Assembly (NCBI GenBank): GCA_016210895.1
Contig: JACQTG010000289.1
Location: 1-12,251 of the forward strand
From: Acidobacteriota bacterium
Lineage (GTDB): Bacteria > Acidobacteriota > Terriglobia > Acidoferrales > 2-02-FULL-67-57
DNA: 12,251 nucleotides
Direction: 5' to 3'
Below are positions 6,672 to 12,251 of this stretch, one piece after another. A program made the translations under genes and the position numbers. Each line of letters opens with the position of its first letter. The stretch's first letter is position 1. Below the pieces are notes generated by a model. The model ran no database searches and was not told where the DNA came from. It saw nothing but the letters and a program-made list of their open reading frames with translations.

Positions 6672-6745
6672 GCTCCCGGCGAGACGACTTTGTGTCGAAA
6701 TCTCCCATTCAGGCTTGAGTTGACGGCGACACACTGTCCGGGAGC
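6672..6745. repeat. Nested inverted repeats upstream of maeB
   Basis: The outer arms GCTCCCGG (6672-6679) and CCGGGAGC (6738-6745) are perfect complements. Between them lie the inner arms TGTGTCG (6691-6697) and CGACACA (6727-6733), also perfect. Unpaired stretches of 11 and 4 bases separate inner from outer arms, and the loop is 29 bases. It could be a structured leader or a set of operator half-sites. No U-tract follows, so it does not look like an intrinsic terminator. Confidence 0.4.
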
Positions 6746-6796
6746 GGCCCAACCGCCGTAGGACCTCCGTCTGGCTCCCGTAGTTGGTTGAAAGTA

Positions 6797-6829
6797 AATG
6801 GGATAAGCCGCAGTAAATAGTTTCCCATT
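6797..6829. repeat. Inverted repeat AATGGGA/TCCCATT near the maeB start
   Basis: AATGGGA (6797-6803) and TCCCATT (6823-6829) form perfect 7-base arms with a 19-base spacer, about 110 bases before the maeB ATG. A further TCCCATT occurs at 6703-6709. The spacing suits a dimeric DNA-binding protein, but no regulator can be named. Confidence 0.3.
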
Positions 6830-6938
6830 GCTCACCCGCGGCCCTCGGGTTGCCAGATTTCTCAACAGGTGGCGATGAGTGTCAGAACGCCGCCTGCGTC
6901 GCGGTCAGAACAGAAGCGACGTGGAAAGGAACGGAGTT

Positions 6939-9278
6939 ATGAGCATCCGCAAAGAAGACGCCCTCGAATATCACGCCTCACCGCCGCCGGGTAAGCTGGC
7001 GATGGTGGCCACCAAGCCCTGCCGCACTCAGCGCGACCTCAGCCTTGCCTATACCCCCGGGGTGGCCGCGCCGTGTCTCGAAATCCAGGCCGACCCTTCC
7101 CTGCTCTACACCTACACGGCCAAGGGCAACTTGGTGGCCGTGATCTCGAACGGCACCGCTGTCCTCGGTCTGGGCAACATCGGGGCCGGAGCTGGCAAGC
7201 CCGTGATGGAAGGGAAGGCCGTGCTATTCAAGCGTTTCGCCGACATTGACGTCTTCGACATCGAAGTCGACACGCAGGACCCGAAAGAAGTCATTCGCCT
7301 TTGCCAACTGCTGGAACCGACGTTCGGTGGCATCAACCTGGAAGATATCAAGGCTCCCGAGTGCTTTGAGATTGAGGAGGAACTGAAGCGGACGCTCAAG
7401 ATCCCCGTCTTCCACGACGACCAGCACGGCACCGCTATTATTTCCGGCGCCGCCCTGCTGAACGCGCTGGAAGTGGCCGGCAAGCGGATCGAGGAGGTGA
7501 AGGTCGTGTTCAACGGTGCCGGCGCGAGCGGCATCGCCTGCGCCGAGCACTACGTCCGGCTGGGCGTCAAGCGGGAGAACATCACTCTCTGCGACACCAA
7601 AGGGGTCATTTACACGGGCCGCACACAGGGCATGAATCCCTACAAGGAGCGCTTTGCCCGCGATACCGAAGCCCGCACCCTGGCCGACGCCCTGCACGGC
7701 GCCGACGTCTTCGTCGGCCTGTCAGTCGGCGACTGTGTGACCCCCAATATGCTGCTCTCGATGGCTGACAACCCCATCGTCTTCGCCATGGCCAACCCCG
7801 ACCCCGAAATCCCCTACGACGTGGCGGTGAAGGCGCGGCCGGATGTGATCATGGCCACGGGACGGTCGGACTTCCCGAACCAAGTGAACAATGTCCTCGG
7901 CTTTCCGTTCATCTTCCGCGGTGCGCTTGACGTTCGCGCCACAGCTATCAACGAGGAGATGAAGCTCGCCGCCACCCGCGCGCTCGCCGCACTAACCAAG
8001 GAAGACGTGCCCGACGCGGTCTGCCGCGCGTACGGAGTGGAGCGGCTGGAGTTTGGTCGCGACTATTTGATTCCCAAACCCTTCGACCCGCGTGTGCTGA
8101 TCTGGGAAGCCTCCGCCGTGGCCCAGGCAGCGATGGAATCGGGCGTAGCCCAATCCCGGGTGGACATCGAGGAGTACAAGGAGCAACTCGAGCGTCGGCT
8201 GGGCAAAGCGCATGAGGTGATGCGGGCGGTGATCCACAAGGCGCAGAAGCAGCCCAAGCGCGTGGTCTTCCCGGAAGGCGAGGAGAGCAAGATCCTGCGC
8301 GCCTGCCAGATCCTGCTGGATGAAAAGATTGCCATGCCCATCCTGCTGGGGAACCCGCAGACGATCCGTGCCCGGGCGGCCGAACTCCACCTGCAGTTAA
8401 ACGGCGCGGAGGTGATTGAGCCGGCGAGTTACTCCCACCTTGACCGATACGTGGACGAGCTCTACCAGCTGCGCCGCCGCAAAGGCGTAACCCGCAAGGA
8501 GGCCGCAGAGCTGATCCTCAACCGCAACATCTTCGGCTCGATGATGGTCCACCGGGGCGATGCCGACGCCTTGATCAGCGGCCTGACGCAGCACTATCCC
8601 GACACTATTCGGCCCGCCTTGCAGGTCGTTCGACTGCGGGAAGGCTTGTCCAAAGTCTCCGGCCTCTATCTCTTGATCACGCCGCGGGGCGATCTCTACT
8701 TCCTGGCCGACACCACCGTCAACATCGAGCCCAGCGCCGAAGACCTAGCCGAAATTGCCCTTGAGACGGCCGAGATGGCGCGCCGGTTCGACGTCGAGCC
8801 GCGTGTGGCCATGCTGTCCTTTTCCAACTTCGGCAGCACGCACCACCCGCTGGCGGAAAAAGTCCGGCGTGCCGTCGAACTGGTCCGGCAGCGCGCGCCC
8901 GGGTTGATGGTCGATGGCGAGATGCAAGCCGACACCGCCGTGGTGCCGGAGATCATCGAGGGAACCTACCCCTTCAGCACGCTCAAGGGCGGTGCCAACG
9001 TGCTGATCTTTCCCAACCTCGAAGCGGGGAATATCGCCTACAAGCTACTGGCGCGCATCGGCGGGGCGGAAGCCATCGGGCCCATCTTGATGGGGCTGTC
9101 GAAGCCGGTGCACGTGCTCCAGCGGGGCGCGGAGGTGAACGACATCGTCAACATGGCCGCCATCGCGGTGGTGGATGCGCAGCAGGTGAAGCCCACCCGG
9201 AGCGAGCCGGTGGCTGACATCTCGCAGACGCGCCGGGAAGAAGCTCGGTCCGGGAAAGCCACCGAAGAAGCGGCCTAG
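6939..9278 (+). CDS. maeB: Malic enzyme with C-terminal phosphotransacetylase-like domain (MaeB type)
   Basis: This soluble enzyme decarboxylates malate to pyruvate with reduction of NAD(P). It has 779 residues, close to E. coli MaeB (759). The malic enzyme domain (about 1-400) shows YTPGVA with Y38, EGKAVLFK with K93, NLEDI with metal ligands E135/D136, HDDQHGT with D161, the dinucleotide loop GAGASGIA (193-200), and NPDPEIP (286-292). The C-terminal domain (about 435-765) resembles phosphotransacetylase: [28 protein letters not shown], and [18 protein letters not shown]. In MaeB proteins this domain is regulatory (acetyl-CoA effects in E. coli) rather than a working Pta. ATG 6939 follows AAAGGA by 8 bases; the in-frame ATG at 6879 lacks a good site and adds 20 unlike residues. 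NADP preference is assumed from the subfamily. The ZIP transporter 20 bases downstream is probably cotranscribed. Confidence 0.95.
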   Translation: MSIRKEDALEYHASPPPGKLAMVATKPCRTQRDLSLAYTPGVAAPCLEIQADPSLLYTYTAKGNLVAVISNGTAVLGLGNIGAGAGKPVMEGKAVLFKRFADIDVFDIEVDTQDPKEVIRLCQLLEPTFGGINLEDIKAPECFEIEEELKRTLKIPVFHDDQHGTAIISGAALLNALEVAGKRIEEVKVVFNGAGASGIACAEHYVRLGVKRENITLCDTKGVIYTGRTQGMNPYKERFARDTEARTLADALHGADVFVGLSVGDCVTPNMLLSMADNPIVFAMANPDPEIPYDVAVKARPDVIMATGRSDFPNQVNNVLGFPFIFRGALDVRATAINEEMKLAATRALAALTKEDVPDAVCRAYGVERLEFGRDYLIPKPFDPRVLIWEASAVAQAAMESGVAQSRVDIEEYKEQLERRLGKAHEVMRAVIHKAQKQPKRVVFPEGEESKILRACQILLDEKIAMPILLGNPQTIRARAAELHLQLNGAEVIEPASYSHLDRYVDELYQLRRRKGVTRKEAAELILNRNIFGSMMVHRGDADALISGLTQHYPDTIRPALQVVRLREGLSKVSGLYLLITPRGDLYFLADTTVNIEPSAEDLAEIALETAEMARRFDVEPRVAMLSFSNFGSTHHPLAEKVRRAVELVRQRAPGLMVDGEMQADTAVVPEIIEGTYPFSTLKGGANVLIFPNLEAGNIAYKLLARIGGAEAIGPILMGLSKPVHVLQRGAEVNDIVNMAAIAVVDAQQVKPTRSEPVADISQTRREEARSGKATEEAA

Positions 9279-9298
9279 CGATTCGCAGGAAACCGAGC

Positions 9299-10066
9299 GT
9301 GCCACCGGCTGAAACAGCAGCGCTCACCCCAGCCCAACAAGCCTTCCTCGCCAGTCTCCTGGCAGGTCTGGCCACCGGCCTCGGCGGGTTCCTGGTCGTG
9401 CTCGTGCCCCGTCTGCCGCGCCGGGTGTATGACACGCTGCTGGGCTTTTCAGGCGGTGTGATGCTCTCGGCTGCCGCCCTGACCTTGCTCTGGCCGGCTC
9501 TAGAACGGGGCGGAATCGTGGCCGTGGCCCTGGGTTTGTTTTCGGGTGGACTGACGATTTGGCTGCTTGAGCGCACGGTCCCTCATCTCGAACCCCATTT
9601 CGCTCCGCGGCTGAACCGCCCGGGGGCACGCGTGGGTCTGCTGCTGGCCGTAGCCATCACCCTGCACAACCTTCCCGAAGGCCTGGCGGTAGGCGTGGCC
9701 TATGCTCCGGGGGCGGGCTCGTTCGGTGCGATTATCGCGCTCGCCATCGCGCTGCAAAACATTCCTGAGGGGCTGGCGGTGGCCACACCGCTGCGTGCCC
9801 AGGGGGCTCCTTGGACAACCGCAGTGGGATGGGCCACTGCCTCCGGCCTGGCCGAGCCGGTGGCGGCCGCGGCCGGATTTCATTTCGTCAATGTTCTCTC
9901 CGGGCTGGTGCCCTTTGGGCTGGCTTTTGCGGCCGGGGCGATGGTCTTTGTCGTCTCCGACCAGCTCATTCCCGAGAGCCACCGCGAGCCGAGCGACAAA
10001 GCGCCCTCGTTGGCGCTGCTGAGTGGGTTCCTGCTGGTTGCCCTTCTGGTTCGGCTGTCTGGCTGA
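9299..10066 (+). CDS. ZIP-family divalent metal transporter, GufA/ZupT-like
   Basis: The 255-residue inner-membrane protein has about eight hydrophobic segments. Two ZIP signatures stand out: HNLPEGLAVGVA (123-134) and ALQNIPEGLAVATPLR (151-166). In other ZIPs the second usually begins HN or HE; QN is the form I associate with the GufA branch. DQLIPESHRE (221-230) near the end is also typical of that branch. The loop HLEPH (96-100) has two His that could bind metal. ZIP proteins import Zn, Fe or Mn; the substrate cannot be told from sequence. I take the start as GTG 9299, with AGGA 8 bases upstream. The gene follows maeB by 20 bases in the same direction, so one transcript is likely; malic enzymes need Mn or Mg, which may be the link (inference). 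It converges with the regulator ending at 10093. Confidence 0.88.
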   Translation: MPPAETAALTPAQQAFLASLLAGLATGLGGFLVVLVPRLPRRVYDTLLGFSGGVMLSAAALTLLWPALERGGIVAVALGLFSGGLTIWLLERTVPHLEPHFAPRLNRPGARVGLLLAVAITLHNLPEGLAVGVAYAPGAGSFGAIIALAIALQNIPEGLAVATPLRAQGAPWTTAVGWATASGLAEPVAAAAGFHFVNVLSGLVPFGLAFAAGAMVFVVSDQLIPESHREPSDKAPSLALLSGFLLVALLVRLSG

Positions 10067-10075
10067 AGTTGCAGC

Positions 10076-10093
10076 AACCAGGCTGCCTTGGTT
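10076..10093. terminator. Weak hairpin between convergent genes
   Basis: AACCA (10076-10080) pairs with TGGTT (10089-10093), and GG/CC can extend the stem with one bulged T around a 3-base loop. It lies in the 26-base gap between the converging ZIP and regulator genes and touches the regulator stop codon. There is no U-tract on either strand, so terminator activity is only a possibility. Confidence 0.2.
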
Positions 10094-11532
10094 CAGGCCG
10101 CCTGCTTGGCCCGACGGTGGCGGGCAATGGTGCGTGGGTGGATATCGAGCAAGGAAGCCGCAGCGGTATGGTTGTCTTGCGTATGTTCGAGCAAGGCGGC
10201 GATGGCCAAGTCCTCGACTTCACATAGGCTGGTTCCAACCGGGAAGCTGAGAGTGATAATGGGGGGCTTGTCAGGCGTGGCCGGGTCAGTGCCGCGGGTG
10301 TCGAAGGCGGTGGGATTGAGCGCTTCCGGCAGCACGTGGGGCTGGATGACCTCGGTCTCGCACAGTACCACGGCGCGTTCGATGACGTTTTCGAGTTCGC
10401 GCACGTTGCCCGGCCAGTCATAGGCCAGCAGGCAGCTCAAGGCCGCCGGGGAGATGTCGCGGATAGTTTTCTGGTTGCGGGCGGCGCAGAGCCGGCGGAA
10501 GTGGTGGGCCAGCACGGGGATTTCATCCTTGCGCTCGCGCAGCGCTGGCAGGTGAATGCTGATGACGTTCAGGCGGTAGTAGAGGTCCTCGCGGAATTTC
10601 CCCTCGCGCACGGCTTGTTCCAGGTTGCGGTTGGTGGCCGCCAGGATACGCGCGTCCGACCGCAGCGTTTCCCGGCCGCCGAGCCGTTCATAGGTTCCGT
10701 CCTGCAAGACGCGGAGGAGTTTCACCTGCGTGGTCAGCGGGATGTCCACGACTTCATCCAGAAAGAGCGTGCCGCTGTTGGCTAGGTCGAAGCGACCTGG
10801 CTTACGCGTCACGGCTCCGGTGAAGGCGCCGCGCTCGTAGCCGAAGAGCTCGGCCTCGAGCAAGGTCTCCGGTAGAGCGGCGCAATTCAGCTTGATCAGC
10901 AGTTTTCCGGCCCGGGCACTGGCGGCGTGGATAGCCTCGGCCACGAGCTCCTTGCCTGTGCCGCTCTCGCCCTCGATGATCACAGGCGCAGTGCTGGGCG
11001 CCACCTGCTCGATCAGTCGCTTGACGCGCTGCATGGCGACACTGCTACCTACCAGGAGACGATTGATGAGTTGCTGGCTCAACTGGTAGCGGAGCGAGCG
11101 GTTTTCCCGTTCCAAGGCTCTTTTCTCGAGCGCCTTGTGCAAAGTGGTCAGGAGCTCGCCGATGTGGAAGGGCTTGGTTAGGTAGTCATAGGCGCCTTCG
11201 CGCATGGCCTCGACCGCACTTTCGATGCTGCCGTTTGCGGTCATGGGGAGTACCTCGGCCTCCGGTTGCAAGCCTTTTATCTCGCGCAAGAAGGCAAGCC
11301 CCTCGACGTCGGGCAACAACTGGTCGAGGAGGACGAGCGCGAACTCCTTCTCCTCGAGTAGCGCGCGGGCCAACTCGGCCGTGGCTACAACCAGCACCTC
11401 GTAGCCGTTGTGCGTGAGTAGGTTCGCGAGCGTATTCCGTAACGCTTCATCCTCATCGACTACGAGAACGCGCGGACGCCCCGCGAGCGCGGGTACCGGC
11501 TGCGATTCGCGTATTGATTGTATGTTCGCCAT
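10093..11532 (-). CDS. Second sigma-54-dependent response regulator, NtrC family, no kinase adjacent in the window
   Basis: The 479-residue protein has a receiver at about 20-137 with acidic pocket D26/E27, phosphoacceptor D70 (LVLLDQLLPD), T98 and K120. The AAA+ domain (about 160-395) has Walker A GESGTGKE (188-195), GAFTGA (235-240), Walker B SGTLFLDE (253-260) and AATNRNL. A Pro- and Thr-rich linker (about 405-432) leads to a Fis-type helix-turn-helix (HTAAASLLDIHPRTIARHRR). All working residues are present. The receiver deviates slightly around D70, with QLLP rather than the usual xxMP. It is clearly a different paralogue from the regulator at 439-1818, with another DNA-recognition helix (HPRTIARHR against DRTTLYNKL), so it should read other sites. 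AAAGGA lies 9 bases before the ATG and a candidate sigma-54 promoter lies at 11624-11639, suggesting control by itself or another activator. No histidine kinase is next to it within the window, so its partner is unknown. Confidence 0.94.
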   Translation of the reverse strand: MANIQSIRESQPVPALAGRPRVLVVDEDEALRNTLANLLTHNGYEVLVVATAELARALLEEKEFALVLLDQLLPDVEGLAFLREIKGLQPEAEVLPMTANGSIESAVEAMREGAYDYLTKPFHIGELLTTLHKALEKRALERENRSLRYQLSQQLINRLLVGSSVAMQRVKRLIEQVAPSTAPVIIEGESGTGKELVAEAIHAASARAGKLLIKLNCAALPETLLEAELFGYERGAFTGAVTRKPGRFDLANSGTLFLDEVVDIPLTTQVKLLRVLQDGTYERLGGRETLRSDARILAATNRNLEQAVREGKFREDLYYRLNVISIHLPALRERKDEIPVLAHHFRRLCAARNQKTIRDISPAALSCLLAYDWPGNVRELENVIERAVVLCETEVIQPHVLPEALNPTAFDTRGTDPATPDKPPIITLSFPVGTSLCEVEDLAIAALLEHTQDNHTAAASLLDIHPRTIARHRRAKQAA

Positions 11533-11623
11533 GGCTTACTGTCCTTTGAGTGCGGTGCCAAGCAGGGTTGCTGGCCGGATGACTGAAAGTCTGTCCATTT
11601 TCGTACTAGTCCTAAACAGAACC

Positions 11624-11639
11624 CGCATCCTGCATGCCA
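11624..11639 (-). promoter_or_regulatory. Candidate sigma-54 promoter of the second regulator gene
   Basis: The minus strand reads TGGCATGCAGGATGCG. It keeps TGGCA, G, TGC and the exact GG-N10-GC spacing; mismatches are C to T in the -24 part, the first T of TTGC and the last base. The start would fall near 11612, about 80 bases before ATG 11532. A short ACACC/GGTGT pair (11714-11718, 11749-11753) lies 88-127 bases upstream of the GC, but its 5-base arms could be chance. Confidence 0.55.
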
Positions 11640-11875
11640 AATTGTCAGGCTGGCGTATTCTGCTGAATTAACAGAGGATAGATCTTCCTAGGCCGCAAAA
11701 TCGGAGGCAAAAGACACCCTATGCTTGAGTGATTTCCCACAACCTGCTGGTGTTTATGCGGCAAAGTGCCCGACCGACATTGGCACGTGAATTTCCGCCT
11801 CTCTGGTGCCTTTTCTCCTCCCTGCAATCGGAAGCCTGAACTCGCAAGACCGCTCTGAACTCCGAGACTCCGACG

Positions 11876-11895
11876 GCGGAGCGCAAGTGCTCCGC
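11876..11895. repeat. Perfect 7-base hairpin in the spacer
   Basis: GCGGAGC (11876-11882) and GCTCCGC (11889-11895) pair around the loop GCAAGT. No T-run follows on either strand, so it may be an operator or RNA hairpin rather than an intrinsic terminator. Confidence 0.4.
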
Positions 11896-12042
11896 GAAGA
11901 GCCGACGAGCTGTCCTTGCGACTCAGCGCTTTACCTCCGACCCACTCGAACGGCACTGCGTTGATGGTTCGGAGGCTTCCCGCGTGGTAAGATTCAGGGC
12001 CAGCGGGTTCACGGGCAGGGCTTGTTTTGAGATTATGGTTGC

Positions 12043-12048
12043 AGGAGG
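12043..12048 (+). promoter_or_regulatory. Shine-Dalgarno AGGAGG fixing a GTG start
   Basis: AGGAGG lies 6 bases before GTG 12055. The nearby ATG at 12035 is closed by TGA after a few codons, so the GTG is the start. Confidence 0.75.
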
Positions 12049-12054
12049 TGGACG

Positions 12055-12251
12055 GTGAGGCAGAGTTTGCGTCTGTGCGTCTGCATTCTCGTCGCGGCCC
12101 TGTTCGGGGTGGTGGCCTTCGCCCGAGCCCAGGACGCAGGGGAACTCCAGCGCCAGGTGCTGGCCCACCACCGCACCCTCAAGCAAGAGAAGGCGAAGCT
12201 GGACCAAGCTGCGCGGGCACTCTACGACAGCCGCGTCAAACTCCACCAGCG
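12055..12251 (+). CDS. N-terminal part of an exported, probably coiled-coil protein
   Basis: Only the first 65 codons are in the window. From the GTG the protein begins MRQSLRLCVCILVAALFGVV, then AFARAQDAGEL: a basic start, a hydrophobic core and an ARA-Q cleavage site, which is a standard Sec signal peptide. The mature part (ELQRQVLAHHRTLKQEKAKL and onward) is rich in Gln, Lys, Leu and Ala with heptad-like spacing, suggesting a periplasmic coiled coil as at the start of EnvC-like or DUF3450-like proteins. I cannot assign a family from so little. It is divergent from the second NtrC-type regulator, which could control it. Confidence 0.75.
   Translation, partial: MRQSLRLCVCILVAALFGVVAFARAQDAGELQRQVLAHHRTLKQEKAKLDQAARALYDSRVKLHQ

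Larger units (their letters stand above)
6416..6938. other. Non-coding divergent intergenic region between the GcvH-like gene and maeB
   Basis: No convincing gene lies here. The short open frames on both strands (e.g. minus 6498-6752 and 6581-6865) match no family I know and have no good ribosome site. The stretch holds the candidate enhancer repeat at 6490-6533, a nested inverted repeat at 6672-6745, and three copies of TCCCATT/AATGGGA (6703-6709, 6797-6803 inverted, 6823-6829). It should contain the maeB promoter, but I find no sigma-70 pair with good spacing; TTGAAA at 6788-6793 with TAAATA at 6814-6819 has a 20-base spacer and is weak. Confidence 0.6.
11533..12054. other. 522-base spacer without a recognisable gene
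   Basis: This holds the promoter at 11624-11639 on the minus strand, a hairpin at 11876-11895 and the ribosome site of the plus-strand gene at 12055. A minus-strand open frame at 11645-11956 (103 codons) matches no family I know and has no clear ribosome site. TGGTAAGAT (11985-11993) resembles an extended -10 element for the plus-strand gene, without a convincing -35. Confidence 0.55.

Noticed and set aside
6498..6865. Two minus-strand open frames (6498-6752, 6581-6865) in the maeB upstream gap
   Set aside because: They overlap each other in different frames, match no family and cover the inverted repeats.
6879..6938. Upstream ATG extension of maeB
   Set aside because: It adds 20 residues unlike the family and lacks a ribosome site, while ATG 6939 follows AAAGGA at good spacing.
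11781..11796. Plus-strand TGGCACGTGAATTTCC as a sigma-54 promoter for the gene at 12055
   Set aside because: The -24 half is perfect, but the -12 GC is TC, and the leader would be about 250 bases.
11645..11956. 103-codon minus-strand open frame in the right-hand spacer
   Set aside because: No recognisable domain and no ribosome site, and it overlaps the candidate regulator promoter region.

Overview
The window is GC-rich, densely packed bacterial DNA that reads as chromosomal. The gene content (two sigma-54 enhancer-binding regulators, c-type heme motifs in a sensor kinase, a HybA/HybB-type quinone module, a two-domain MaeB malic enzyme) points to a Gram-negative with respiratory chemistry, such as Acidobacteriota or Desulfobacterota or a relative. 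No rRNA or other marker fixes the taxon, so this is inference. I see no tRNA, rRNA, CRISPR array, transposase or phage gene.

Left half, all minus strand (read from 6415 down to 1). A candidate sigma-54 promoter (6400-6415) precedes a membrane-anchored GcvH-like protein (5671-6339). A second one (5462-5477) precedes a tightly packed operon: a four-cluster ferredoxin subunit with a C-terminal membrane helix (4646-5422), a HybB/NrfD-type quinone-site membrane protein (3483-4649), a membrane sensor kinase with two heme-attachment motifs (1815-3479), an NtrC-family sigma-54 activator (439-1818), and an archaemetzincin protease gene (1-442) that runs off the window and carries an in-frame TAA. Four of the five junctions are 4-base ATGA overlaps or gaps of at most 3 bases. 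My reading is that this is a membrane redox module carrying its own heme-based two-component switch. The kinase would sense redox state or a heme ligand, and the activator would drive the two sigma-54 promoters. Both promoters have a CTGTC...GACAG inverted repeat about 90-131 bases upstream, the usual place for an enhancer site. No catalytic oxidoreductase subunit is in view.

Middle, plus strand. A non-coding stretch of about 520 bases (6416-6938) with several inverted repeats separates the minus-strand system from maeB (6939-9278), a malic enzyme fused to a phosphotransacetylase-like domain. A GufA-type ZIP metal transporter (9299-10066) follows 20 bases later.

Right end. A second NtrC-type regulator (10093-11532, minus) converges on the transporter and has its own candidate sigma-54 promoter (11624-11639), but no kinase is adjacent in the window. 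A 522-base spacer with a hairpin but no recognisable gene leads to the start of a plus-strand secreted protein with coiled-coil character (12055 to the window end).
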